The position numbers and the translations under genes are program-made. Positions 56,246 through 64,000 of a DNA stretch of 64,000 nucleotides are shown piece after piece; the stretch's first letter is position 1, and each line of letters opens with the position of its first letter. The DNA comes from Microplitis mediator (Eukaryota > Arthropoda > Insecta > Hymenoptera > Braconidae), in the NCBI RefSeq assembly GCF_029852145.1, contig NC_079974.1, positions 13,889,041 to 13,953,040 of the forward strand. Direction: 5' to 3'. Below the pieces are notes generated by a model that searched no databases, had not been told where the DNA came from, and worked only from the letters and a program-made list of their open reading frames with translations.

Positions 56246-56565
56246 TAAATCCATAGGCTCTGTCTGTATATTGTGTTTTTATTTCGAATTATGCATCATA
56301 TATCATTTTTATGACCTACTCATACTGTATTTACCCTTTTTGGAATTTTTGTCTGTCTGTCTCTCTGTCTGTTTGTACCTTTATAACTGATCAACCACTC
56401 ACCTGATTGAGATGAAATTTTTTCTGCATATACAAGATGCTGTCACTTAGAATATAGGCTACTTTTTAAATTAATTATAAATCAGAATTCGGGTATATAA
56501 ATTATTTTTCTAAAAGTACAATAAAAAAACAGTTAAATTACTGCCATCAATTGTTTTTATTCCAT
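56246..56565. other. Unassigned spacer
   Basis: Contains CTGTCTGTCTCTCTGTCTGT simple sequence and a GATTGAGATGAAATTTTTTC phrase typical of dispersed repeats. No gene. Confidence 0.45.
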
Positions 56566-57385
56566 TGTTACGTCCTGGAGTCGTGTCGGCTTGTGAGTTG
56601 CCGGCGCGAATTATTTGAATTGGACGTGACTGTAGATCTTCGGATACGGGGTAGTTCTCGAAAGCTCGAAATAACTTGGTCGTGATTTAATGATTTAATA
56701 TGTTTGATTTATTCATATAAAATAGAATAGTCGAAGAATTTGGATAAATATACACTTGAGTTTACAATTATTATGTGACAAATAACTTCGTGTCAAAAGA
56801 ATAATATAATTAAATTAAACCGGGAGTTTACTTGCGTGTTATAAACCGCACTACTAATATTTCTGGTTGATGTGAGAGTGTACGAGTGTGAGCTGAGCTG
56901 CTTGATGCATTGGGCATCGGCTTTTTATATCTTTACATGAGCCAACACCCTAGAGAAAAGTGGGATAAGGTTTTAGGGCCTTATTCCCAAAAAGAGGGAG
57001 TTCGTTATCATCGTTCGACGCGGATGCTGTTGCGTCAGCAGTCGGACGATGTTTTTCAATGTTTTCACTTTTTCGTGGAAAAACTAATTTCACTTTTTAT
57101 ATTCTTTTAACAGTCATTATTTGTCGTACAATTATTCTTATCTATTTTTATTCATTAACATTCTTTTAGAGAAATTGTCGATGATAAATAAATATTATAA
57201 TGCATTAAAAATATCTTATCTACTTGATCATTTTTAAGTGCATACTTATTAATATTTATTATAAAGAAAATATATTATTATTCTATTATTTAAATATATC
57301 GATTTGGCGGGTCTCAGGTCGGTCTATTATTATTTAAGATTTAAAAATTGGCAGAGCCATCTGATGAGCAGGCTGGGACGTAACA
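56566..57385 (-). repeat. 3' LTR of the second gypsy-type element
   Basis: 820 bp, with ends TGTTACGTCCCAGCC (on the - strand) and ...GGACGTAACA. A TATA-like GATATAAAAAGCCG lies on the - strand near 56930. The adjacent internal sequence CCACCGGGTGGGGAGG is a good polypurine tract. Boundaries come from the tract and the inverted TGTTACGT ends, since the partner LTR is not in the window. Confidence 0.8.
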
Positions 57386-58558
57386 CCTCCCCACCCGGTG
57401 GACAAGCGCCCCGCTTGTTTTGGGCCTGACCTCTCATCAAAAAAAGTAAATTTTTTTTTGTTCTATACAATAATTTTCATTTTAAAATTATGGAATCTGT
57501 GTACCGACCTGTAGCCCATTGATCAAATGCTTATTCTAAATGAAAAACATTGTACATCTATTAAGATATTAACAATTACTGTGTTAATTTTAGCTAATAA
57601 ATTAGTACTTTATACTCTGGTGGGAAATTCACCATAATTATGTGTCATTTTAATGACAAGTTTCGTAACGTTTGAATTGTTAAAGTTGTTTTAATTACTT
57701 CTCATATTTCTATCGTTTGCAATTTATGAATTATAAGATACAAATAAAATGATCGAGTCTTTGTTATAGCTAAAATTCAGTGGTATCTGAGTTTCGGATT
57801 TCCGAAAAAAAAATTATTTCGTTCTATGTATATATACATATAAATCAATCTGTATATAAATTTTTTATATACTTCTTTTTCTATTCGATACGTATTTATA
57901 ATATACTTTTTGTTATTTTTTTGTGTTTTTACTTCATTAATCCTTTGTTTAACATGTGATTTAAATGCTATGAAAAAAAAGAAAAAAAAAGAATTGTATC
58001 TTTTCTTACTGTACAGTTCTAGTCTAGATGTTATATCAAAAACAAAATTTCCATATTTTTCTAATTTCTACTGATTTTCAATTGTATAAAAAAAATTGAT
58101 TATTGTGTATGCTATTGTTTTAAGGTCTATATATGCTAATATATATAATAAGTTAGTATATGCTAAAAGAAAAAAAAAACTTATGTTACATTTTTCTTAA
58201 GTCTATATGTTATATTTCTATTGGAGTCTTTATATTGTTAAAAAAAAAATAATTCTTCCGTCTTTTTTTTTTTTTTATATATAATTTTTCGTGTTAATTG
58301 TATAATCAAAGAAATTATTTTTCAAAGTTTCTCAGCATTATTAGTCGATTTCAATTAATAGCAGTTTTTCTCATTTATTTGTGTATATTTTTATTATTAT
58401 TAAAATTTTTTTATTCATTTCATTAATTTCAACAATTTAGAAGAAAAGTTGTCTCGGCTGATTTTTGTGAATTTTCATGGGGTTTGCTTGCTTATATTCT
58501 TGTAAATTTAGAATAAAGGTTAGTCGTAGGACAGAGAGGTGAAAGGAAAAGTTATATT
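57386..58558 (-). other. 3' non-coding region of the second gypsy-type element
   Basis: Extremely AT-rich, with many T-runs. No envelope-like frame is present between the integrase stop and the LTR. Confidence 0.6.
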
Positions 58559-59899
58559 TTAGTGCGCTATTTTTGCTCTATCGCAATGAATAATTTTTCT
58601 TTTTCCTGGCTTATATTCTATTTCTATGTCGTTTTTGTCTGGCAGTATGTCTGTCACTTTGTAAGGACCTAAATAATTGTCATCGAATTTACCGTCTTTC
58701 TGATTTTTAATTAAATAAATATTTTGACCTATTTTAAACTTTACGGGATTTATTTTCTTATCGTATCGTACTTTGGATTTTAATTTTGAAATTTCTAAAT
58801 TTTCTCTTGCTTCTTTTCTTGATTCTAACAATCGAATTGCAAGTTCTTTAACGTAATCTGCGTATGTAGGGATATCATCTAAATATGAAAATTCTGATGG
58901 TAATCGCGCTTCTTTACCAAAAACTAATCTATACGGTGTAAATTTCGTACCTTCATGTACACTTGTATTATAGGCAAAAGTTGCATGAGGCAACCATTTA
59001 TCCCAATCATCATGACTTGTAAAATGTTTAATATAGTCGGTTAGAACTTGGTGGCTTCTTTCCAGAGAACCATTCGATTGAGGATGAAAAGCTGTTGTTT
59101 TTATTTGTTTCATTTTAAAAGTTTTAGCTACCCAACCCATTACTTTACCTATAAAAGCTTGACCTTGGTCTGTCAAAATTACTTTTGGACAACCATGTTT
59201 TAATATGAAATTTTCAACTAGTGCTATTGCGATATCTTTTGCTGTCATCGTTACTAAAGGTATTGCGAAACAATATTTTGAAAGGTCATCTTGCATCGTT
59301 AAAATGTATGAGTAACCATTAGCTGATGTTTTATTCGGTACCACAATATCTAATGCTACTTTATCCCAAATTTCTGCGGATGTATCAGTAATTACCATTG
59401 GTTGTTTTGTTTTAATTCTTACTAATTTCTTTTTCTGACAACTGATACATTTTCTAACAAAATCTTCAACATTTTTTTTAATATTATCCCAAAAATATCT
59501 TTGTCTAATTCTATTGTAAGTTTTAGTGACACCTTTATGACCTGCCATTGGGGTCTCATGATTTTCTGCCATTATCTTTTGTCTCTCTTCTACTGGAGGT
59601 ATTATTATTTGATCTCTACAAATGATTATTTTAATATCTGTCCCTTTAAATGTTTTAGCTATAATACTTTTAATTTTTGACCATACAGTTTTGGATAAAT
59701 TACTTCGTCCTTGAGAAACACTAATTGATTTTAATTTTGATTTTTCCATATATAATTTTAAATTTTTAAAAGCTGTACAATAATCTTTTTCGGTAGCCAC
59801 ATCTGTGCTATTATTTTGAATAACTAACCCAAGTACCTTTTTTTTTGATGTTCCCATTTTGATTACTTGACCTACTTTATATTCAGCAAATGGACTCAA
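58559..59899 (-). CDS. Integrase region of the second gypsy-type element
   Basis: 446 codons from MSPFAEYK; the frame is open upstream of that ATG to about 59940, so the Met is probably not a real start. HHCC zinc finger at about residues 111-155 (HETPMAGH...CISC). Catalytic D, D, E in ALDIV (about 183), TDQG (about 241) and GSLERS (about 277), followed by a C-terminal DNA-binding region with YLGPYKV. Integrases of this family insert the cDNA copy into the host genome. It lies in a different frame from the upstream RT frame, whose stop is at 59932. The overlap suggests a one-base frameshift, by mutation or, less likely, used in translation. Confidence 0.88.
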   Translation of the reverse strand: MSPFAEYKVGQVIKMGTSKKKVLGLVIQNNSTDVATEKDYCTAFKNLKLYMEKSKLKSISVSQGRSNLSKTVWSKIKSIIAKTFKGTDIKIIICRDQIIIPPVEERQKIMAENHETPMAGHKGVTKTYNRIRQRYFWDNIKKNVEDFVRKCISCQKKKLVRIKTKQPMVITDTSAEIWDKVALDIVVPNKTSANGYSYILTMQDDLSKYCFAIPLVTMTAKDIAIALVENFILKHGCPKVILTDQGQAFIGKVMGWVAKTFKMKQIKTTAFHPQSNGSLERSHQVLTDYIKHFTSHDDWDKWLPHATFAYNTSVHEGTKFTPYRLVFGKEARLPSEFSYLDDIPTYADYVKELAIRLLESRKEARENLEISKLKSKVRYDKKINPVKFKIGQNIYLIKNQKDGKFDDNYLGPYKVTDILPDKNDIEIEYKPGKRKIIHCDRAKIAH

Positions 59900-59931
59900 A
59901 TTTAAATATCCTGATAATAATAATTGTTTTC

Positions 59932-62900
59932 CTATTTCGTTGTAACAGGACCGTCTGTATTAAAGAAACATAAATAACTATTTTTTTGCATTTCTAGATT
60001 GTCTCTAGTCTCTATTATATTATCGTTACTAAAGTCGTTCGACATTACTGAAACTACGGATGAATCATCATCAGAATCTATTTCTTCGTTAGATAAATTG
60101 TCGTTTGCTATTATGATCGCATCGTTGTTTGAATTGTTTTGGCTTCCGTCTGAATTTAATTTTGTCAAATTTTGTCGTGTGTCTACTTCATCATCAGATG
60201 AATTTATTTGTTCGAGTTCGTCAAAATTTTGGTCGTTAAATGAATGTGTTTGTTCTATTTGTTCAAAATTTTGGTCGTCAACTGAATTTATCTGTTGATC
60301 GGAATTTAGGTCGTTGAATGAATTTATTCGTTCGGGCGATTTTGAATTATGATCAATAGGTGAATTTAGTGTAGGATTTGGTGATTCTTTACGTGAGATA
60401 GTTTGTTGTGAATTTATTGGGCTTAGATTTTCGTTTATTGTTGACAATCTATTATTATCCCGTTTACTATTTAAATTTTGTTGACGTTTAATTGCTTTTA
60501 AAGTAACCATTATGTCTGGCAATTTTGGTTGTGAATTTTTACTAATTGACTTTCTCGATTTATTTTTAAAATTATTCGCAAGATGTTGTATTTTATTTGG
60601 AATCTGTTTCTGTGAATGTGTGTGTTCGTCGTAATCTGTACAACATGAACATGTTTTGATTTTACGTTTCCTAGTTGATCTACGTAGTTCTGGTGTAATT
60701 TTATTAGTATGTGTTTGTTCCGTATCAGTGCCATGAGGTCTGTTTTTGTCTGTATTATTTAAATTTGGGTTTGTTTTAGTAGTATTTGTTTGTGTCTTTA
60801 CTGTATTTTTATTGACTATTTTTTCCTGTGTTAATGTGTTGCTTTTGGTAGTTGTTGTTTCGTCGGGTGATTCTATTATCATGGGTTCTGTTGTGAAAGA
60901 ATTTTCCATTATGTCATTAGTTGACATATTTATTTTATTTTCTGGTTCGTTATGAATTAACGCGGAGACGTCCATAATTCTTGGGTGATCGCCTCCTTCG
61001 TCAGAAGACCATGGGATTGCACCTCCCATGTCTTTATTATTTACGGATTTGGGTTTAATAGGAGTTCTAGGAGTGATAGGGATTGTCTCAATTGGTGATT
61101 CAGTACTAATGTCATTTGAATGTTCGGAATATATTTTTGAGTCAGTCATTTCTGTTTCGTCAGTGTTTGATTCGTCGTCTGAAGTTTCTGGAATTATTAT
61201 TTTTTCAATTTTTTTGCTTTGTTTATTTACTTTTCTACGTGTACGTATTGCTGGAGAAGGTGTAAATTCTGCCATCTTGGTCGTTCTTTTAATTTGAGAA
61301 GGAATAGGTTTATTTTTATCAATTTTTGTATTTCTCTTATCTGTTTGTATATTTAGGTCTGAATGTGTGGATGTATTTTGTGTTTGTACGTTTGGTGATA
61401 ATGATAATGGAGTATTTGTGTTTTTGTAACTTTTAGGTTTCTGTGGATTTAGAGATTGAGGTGATGGTGTTAAATTACGTGAATTTTTACGTTTTGGAGA
61501 ATTTATATAAGACAACCCGAAATCTGTCAAGTAAGAATCGTCACTTAAACACGAAGGGTTATATTTCATGAGTTTTTTTCTCAGAGCTACCGCATCATAA
61601 ATGTCTCCTGATGACGATGATACGTCAGAGTAATCAGGGAGATTTATCGGTTTATTTGATTCTGGATTTGATAAAACATTTGAATTTGATTTAGAATCTT
61701 TATTTATTTTCGTTTTTTCGTTAGATTTATTTATAGAATTTGAATTTTCATTAGAGTCTAACTTGCTTTTATTTTGATTATTTTTATTCATTAAATTGGA
61801 TTTTAGTTCTTGAGGATTATTTGTATTTATTTTATTATTTTTATTTTTACTGTAATCAACTTCGCTTAGTGATTCAGTACTCGAAAATTTTTCATATGGA
61901 TTATATCGTCTGACGTCAGATCTTTTCTTTTTTAAATTTTTATTTTTACCGATATCTCCGTTTTTATTATTTTTACCTAACCGTTGGTTGATAGGGTGAT
62001 CAGTCCTATTTCCATCTCTAGTGGGTTTGACGACTGGGTTTGTATGCCCAACCGCTTGAGTTTTTGACTCAAGAATTTTTCGTTTTTCGACCGAATCTTT
62101 TAGATCGACCGCTTGAGTATTTTGCTCAAGAATTTTTCGTTTTTCGACCGAATCTTGTAGATCGACCGCTTGAGTATTTTGCTCAAGAATTTGAATTTTC
62201 GAATTAATTTTTCTAACTCTGTCGACTGAGTTAGTTGCAATTTTATTTTTATCGCAAATTATTTTATCATTTATAGTATTTTCCTCTGAACTTAATTTAT
62301 TTTTATTATAATTTTTATTAATATTTTTCGATTTTAATTTTTCATTTAAGCTACTTGACTCTGAATTTTTATGATATTTAGATTTCTTTTTTATAACTTT
62401 ACCATCATCTGAAGGATCTGAAGTCCTTAATCTAGCGATTCCTGGTTTACCGGGTCGCCATTTAATTTTAATAGGATACGTTTCACGGTTTTCGATTATC
62501 GGATTGCGCGATAAAGCGTCCGCGTTTGTATTTATTTTTCCCGCCTTATATAACACAGTGTACTCGAATTCTTTAAGCCGTTCTCTCCATCTCATTACAC
62601 GCGATGTTGGGTCATTCATATTATTTACCCAAACTAGCGGTCTGTGATCGGTGACAAGAGTGAACTCTCTGCCATAGAGATACGGTCTAAAGGTTTTCAT
62701 ACCGAATAAAGCTGCAACCATTTCTTTTTCTGTGGTTGAGTAATTTTTTTCATGTTTGTTAAGCACACGAGAAGCTGTTGCGACAATTGTGTCTTCGCCA
62801 ATTTTACCCTGTGAGAGGATTGCTCCAACTGCGTAGTTAGATGCATCGGTCGTTAATATAAATGGTTTTGAAAAATCTGGATATTGCAATATCGGAGCTG

Positions 62901-64000
62901 TACATAGTTTATCCCGCAAGGTTTCAAAAGCTACCTGATGTTCAGGTGTCCATGTAAATCTTGCGTTTTTACTTGTAAGATCAGATAGGCACTTAGAGAT
63001 TTTTGCGAAATCCTTAATAAATCGCCGATAATAACCAGCAAGTCCGAGAAATTCTCTTACTTGAGTCGTACTTCCGGGTGTTTTAAAACATTTAATTGCT
63101 TTTATTTTATCCGGATCAGGCTTGACACCGTCGGCAGATATAAGATGGCCCAAATAGATTACTTCTTTTTTTAAGAATTCGCATTTATCGGCTTGTAGAG
63201 TTAAATTCGCACTTCGCAAACGTTCGGCTAATTTATTGAATTTAGTGTTGTGTTCTTCTAGAGAACGTGCGTAAATAACGATATCGTCTAAGTAAACAAA
63301 GAGATCAGCTCCTTGTAACCCGCGCAAGACTAAATCCATTAACCTTTGGAATGTTGCTGGAGCATTTTTAAGTCCAAATGGCATTCTATTAAATTGATAA
63401 TGACCATGAGGAGTTGTAAATGCTGTTTTGTGTTTATCTTTAGAATCTACTTTCAACTGATGAAAACCGGATTTTAAATCAAATACTGAAAAATAAATCG
63501 CACCACCTAATTGATCAAGAATATCATTTATCAACGGTAGTGGATATGCATCTTTAACAGTTTTATCATTTAATTTGCGATAATCAATTACTAGACGCCA
63601 TCTTTTATTGCCTTTAGAGTCAGCCTTTTTGGGTACTATCCATAAAGGAGAATTATACGGTGAGGTCGAAGGTTCAATTATATCCATTAACATTAATTCC
63701 GTTATCTGTTTTTCTATTTCGTCTTTCTGTGCAGGAGGGTGTCTGTATTGTCGAGTATTTACAGGAACGTCATCGGTAGTAGGTATAGTATGGGTTGCTG
63801 TCTCTGTCGCGCGCAGTGGTTCTCCCGGAATGTGGAATAGGTCAGCGTATTTCTCTACAAGAGAAACTATTGCTTTACGCTCTTCCTCATTCAAATGTTC
63901 TAAACGCAAAAGTTTTAACACCTTATCAACACGATTTCCCCGCGTCCGAGTACTGTTATCGTATCTATCCGTGTCGTCTTGCGTCAAGCTAGTATCCTCG
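59932..64000 (-). CDS. RT / RNase H with a very long low-complexity extension (5' end outside window)
   Basis: The frame enters from beyond the window edge; a TTG near 63987 is only the first possible start inside the window and is preceded by open codons. Counting from it: reverse transcriptase with VIDYRKLND (about 132) and YLDD (about 232), then RNase H from TDAS (about 381) to ADALSRNP (about 490). Then come about 850 residues rich in Asn, Lys, Ser, Thr and acidic residues, holding three tandem copies of an ILEQNTQAVDLQDSVEKRK unit (about 62040-62200), acidic NSFNDLN/QNFEQIEQ repeats near the end, and a basic-cysteine patch RKRKIKTCSCC (about 60640-60670). In most gypsy-type elements RNase H is followed closely by integrase. 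The stop at 59932 precedes the integrase frame. Confidence 0.88.
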   Translation of the reverse strand, partial: EDTSLTQDDTDRYDNSTRTRGNRVDKVLKLLRLEHLNEEERKAIVSLVEKYADLFHIPGEPLRATETATHTIPTTDDVPVNTRQYRHPPAQKDEIEKQITELMLMDIIEPSTSPYNSPLWIVPKKADSKGNKRWRLVIDYRKLNDKTVKDAYPLPLINDILDQLGGAIYFSVFDLKSGFHQLKVDSKDKHKTAFTTPHGHYQFNRMPFGLKNAPATFQRLMDLVLRGLQGADLFVYLDDIVIYARSLEEHNTKFNKLAERLRSANLTLQADKCEFLKKEVIYLGHLISADGVKPDPDKIKAIKCFKTPGSTTQVREFLGLAGYYRRFIKDFAKISKCLSDLTSKNARFTWTPEHQVAFETLRDKLCTAPILQYPDFSKPFILTTDASNYAVGAILSQGKIGEDTIVATASRVLNKHEKNYSTTEKEMVAALFGMKTFRPYLYGREFTLVTDHRPLVWVNNMNDPTSRVMRWRERLKEFEYTVLYKAGKINTNADALSRNPIIENRETYPIKIKWRPGKPGIARLRTSDPSDDGKVIKKKSKYHKNSESSSLNEKLKSKNINKNYNKNKLSSEENTINDKIICDKNKIATNSVDRVRKINSKIQILEQNTQAVDLQDSVEKRKILEQNTQAVDLKDSVEKRKILESKTQAVGHTNPVVKPTRDGNRTDHPINQRLGKNNKNGDIGKNKNLKKKRSDVRRYNPYEKFSSTESLSEVDYSKNKNNKINTNNPQELKSNLMNKNNQNKSKLDSNENSNSINKSNEKTKINKDSKSNSNVLSNPESNKPINLPDYSDVSSSSGDIYDAVALRKKLMKYNPSCLSDDSYLTDFGLSYINSPKRKNSRNLTPSPQSLNPQKPKSYKNTNTPLSLSPNVQTQNTSTHSDLNIQTDKRNTKIDKNKPIPSQIKRTTKMAEFTPSPAIRTRRKVNKQSKKIEKIIIPETSDDESNTDETEMTDSKIYSEHSNDISTESPIETIPITPRTPIKPKSVNNKDMGGAIPWSSDEGGDHPRIMDVSALIHNEPENKINMSTNDIMENSFTTEPMIIESPDETTTTKSNTLTQEKIVNKNTVKTQTNTTKTNPNLNNTDKNRPHGTDTEQTHTNKITPELRRSTRKRKIKTCSCCTDYDEHTHSQKQIPNKIQHLANNFKNKSRKSISKNSQPKLPDIMVTLKAIKRQQNLNSKRDNNRLSTINENLSPINSQQTISRKESPNPTLNSPIDHNSKSPERINSFNDLNSDQQINSVDDQNFEQIEQTHSFNDQNFDELEQINSSDDEVDTRQNLTKLNSDGSQNNSNNDAIIIANDNLSNEEIDSDDDSSVVSVMSNDFSNDNIIETRDNLEMQKNSYLCFFNTDGPVTTK

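Larger units (their letters stand above)
56566..64000 (-). mobile_element. Second gypsy-type LTR retrotransposon, 3' part only
   Basis: 3' LTR at 56566-57385, a purine-rich tract just upstream on the - strand, a long non-coding 3' region, an integrase frame and an RT/RNase H frame that is still open at the window edge. The gag, protease and 5' LTR must lie beyond 64000. Confidence 0.92.

Noticed and set aside
57386..58558. Envelope-like third frame in the second gypsy-type element
   Set aside because: No frame of useful length; the region is dominated by T- and A-runs.
49877..64000. One composite retrotransposon spanning both gypsy-type blocks
   Set aside because: The two have different LTRs (TGTCGGA versus TGTTACG), different integrases and a microsatellite between them; they are separate insertions.

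Overview
This window looks like a repeat-saturated, AT-rich stretch of an insect nuclear genome. A parasitoid hymenopteran such as a braconid is my best guess, but that is inference from the transposon mix and base composition; no marker gene settles it. Introns, GT-AG junctions, long TA runs and nested transposons rule out a prokaryote. Only one gene looks like an ordinary host gene: a secreted or surface protein with a signal peptide, Ser/Thr/Pro-rich regions, one EGF-like module and the start of what resembles a SEA domain. It lies on the + strand (exons at 27653-42788). Its first intron is about 12.2 kb, and its last exons are missing from the window.

Layout. 1-8422: one large two-gene DNA transposon. 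Its inverted ends are near 1-270 and 8060-8422. A tnp2-like transposase gene runs on the - strand and an accessory gene on the + strand, diverging from a 2.4-kb palindrome that duplicates the promoter and the first two exons, so both proteins carry the same SAM-like N-terminus. A 150-bp MITE has broken the transposase. 8425-12193: 92-bp satellite with higher-order periods, ending in a CCCTG-type terminus. 12495-12982: TTAA-flanked MITE. 13114-14136: 5'-truncated non-LTR reverse transcriptase. 14344-26750: MITEs, fold-back elements and elements filled with short palindromic arrays, many with TA target duplications. 27653-42788: the host gene, whose first intron holds further MITEs, a 3.16-kb hAT element with an exact 8-bp target duplication, a 521-bp tandem repeat and a three-level nest of elements. 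43106-49861: more palindromic and nested elements. 49877-56155: a very young Ty3/gypsy-type LTR element on the - strand with one intact gag-pol frame that starts inside its own LTR. 56566-64000: the 3' part of a second, unrelated gypsy-type element on the - strand, with an unusual low-complexity extension of about 850 residues between RNase H and integrase.

How the parts relate. Many small elements share ends of the form TA|CAC(G/A)GAAA. The 8.4-kb transposon ends in TA|CACAGAAAA, so it, or relatives of it, could have mobilised them; this is inference. Several fold-back elements carry other elements at or near their centres, so the intergenic DNA and the large intron were built by repeated insertion into earlier insertions.
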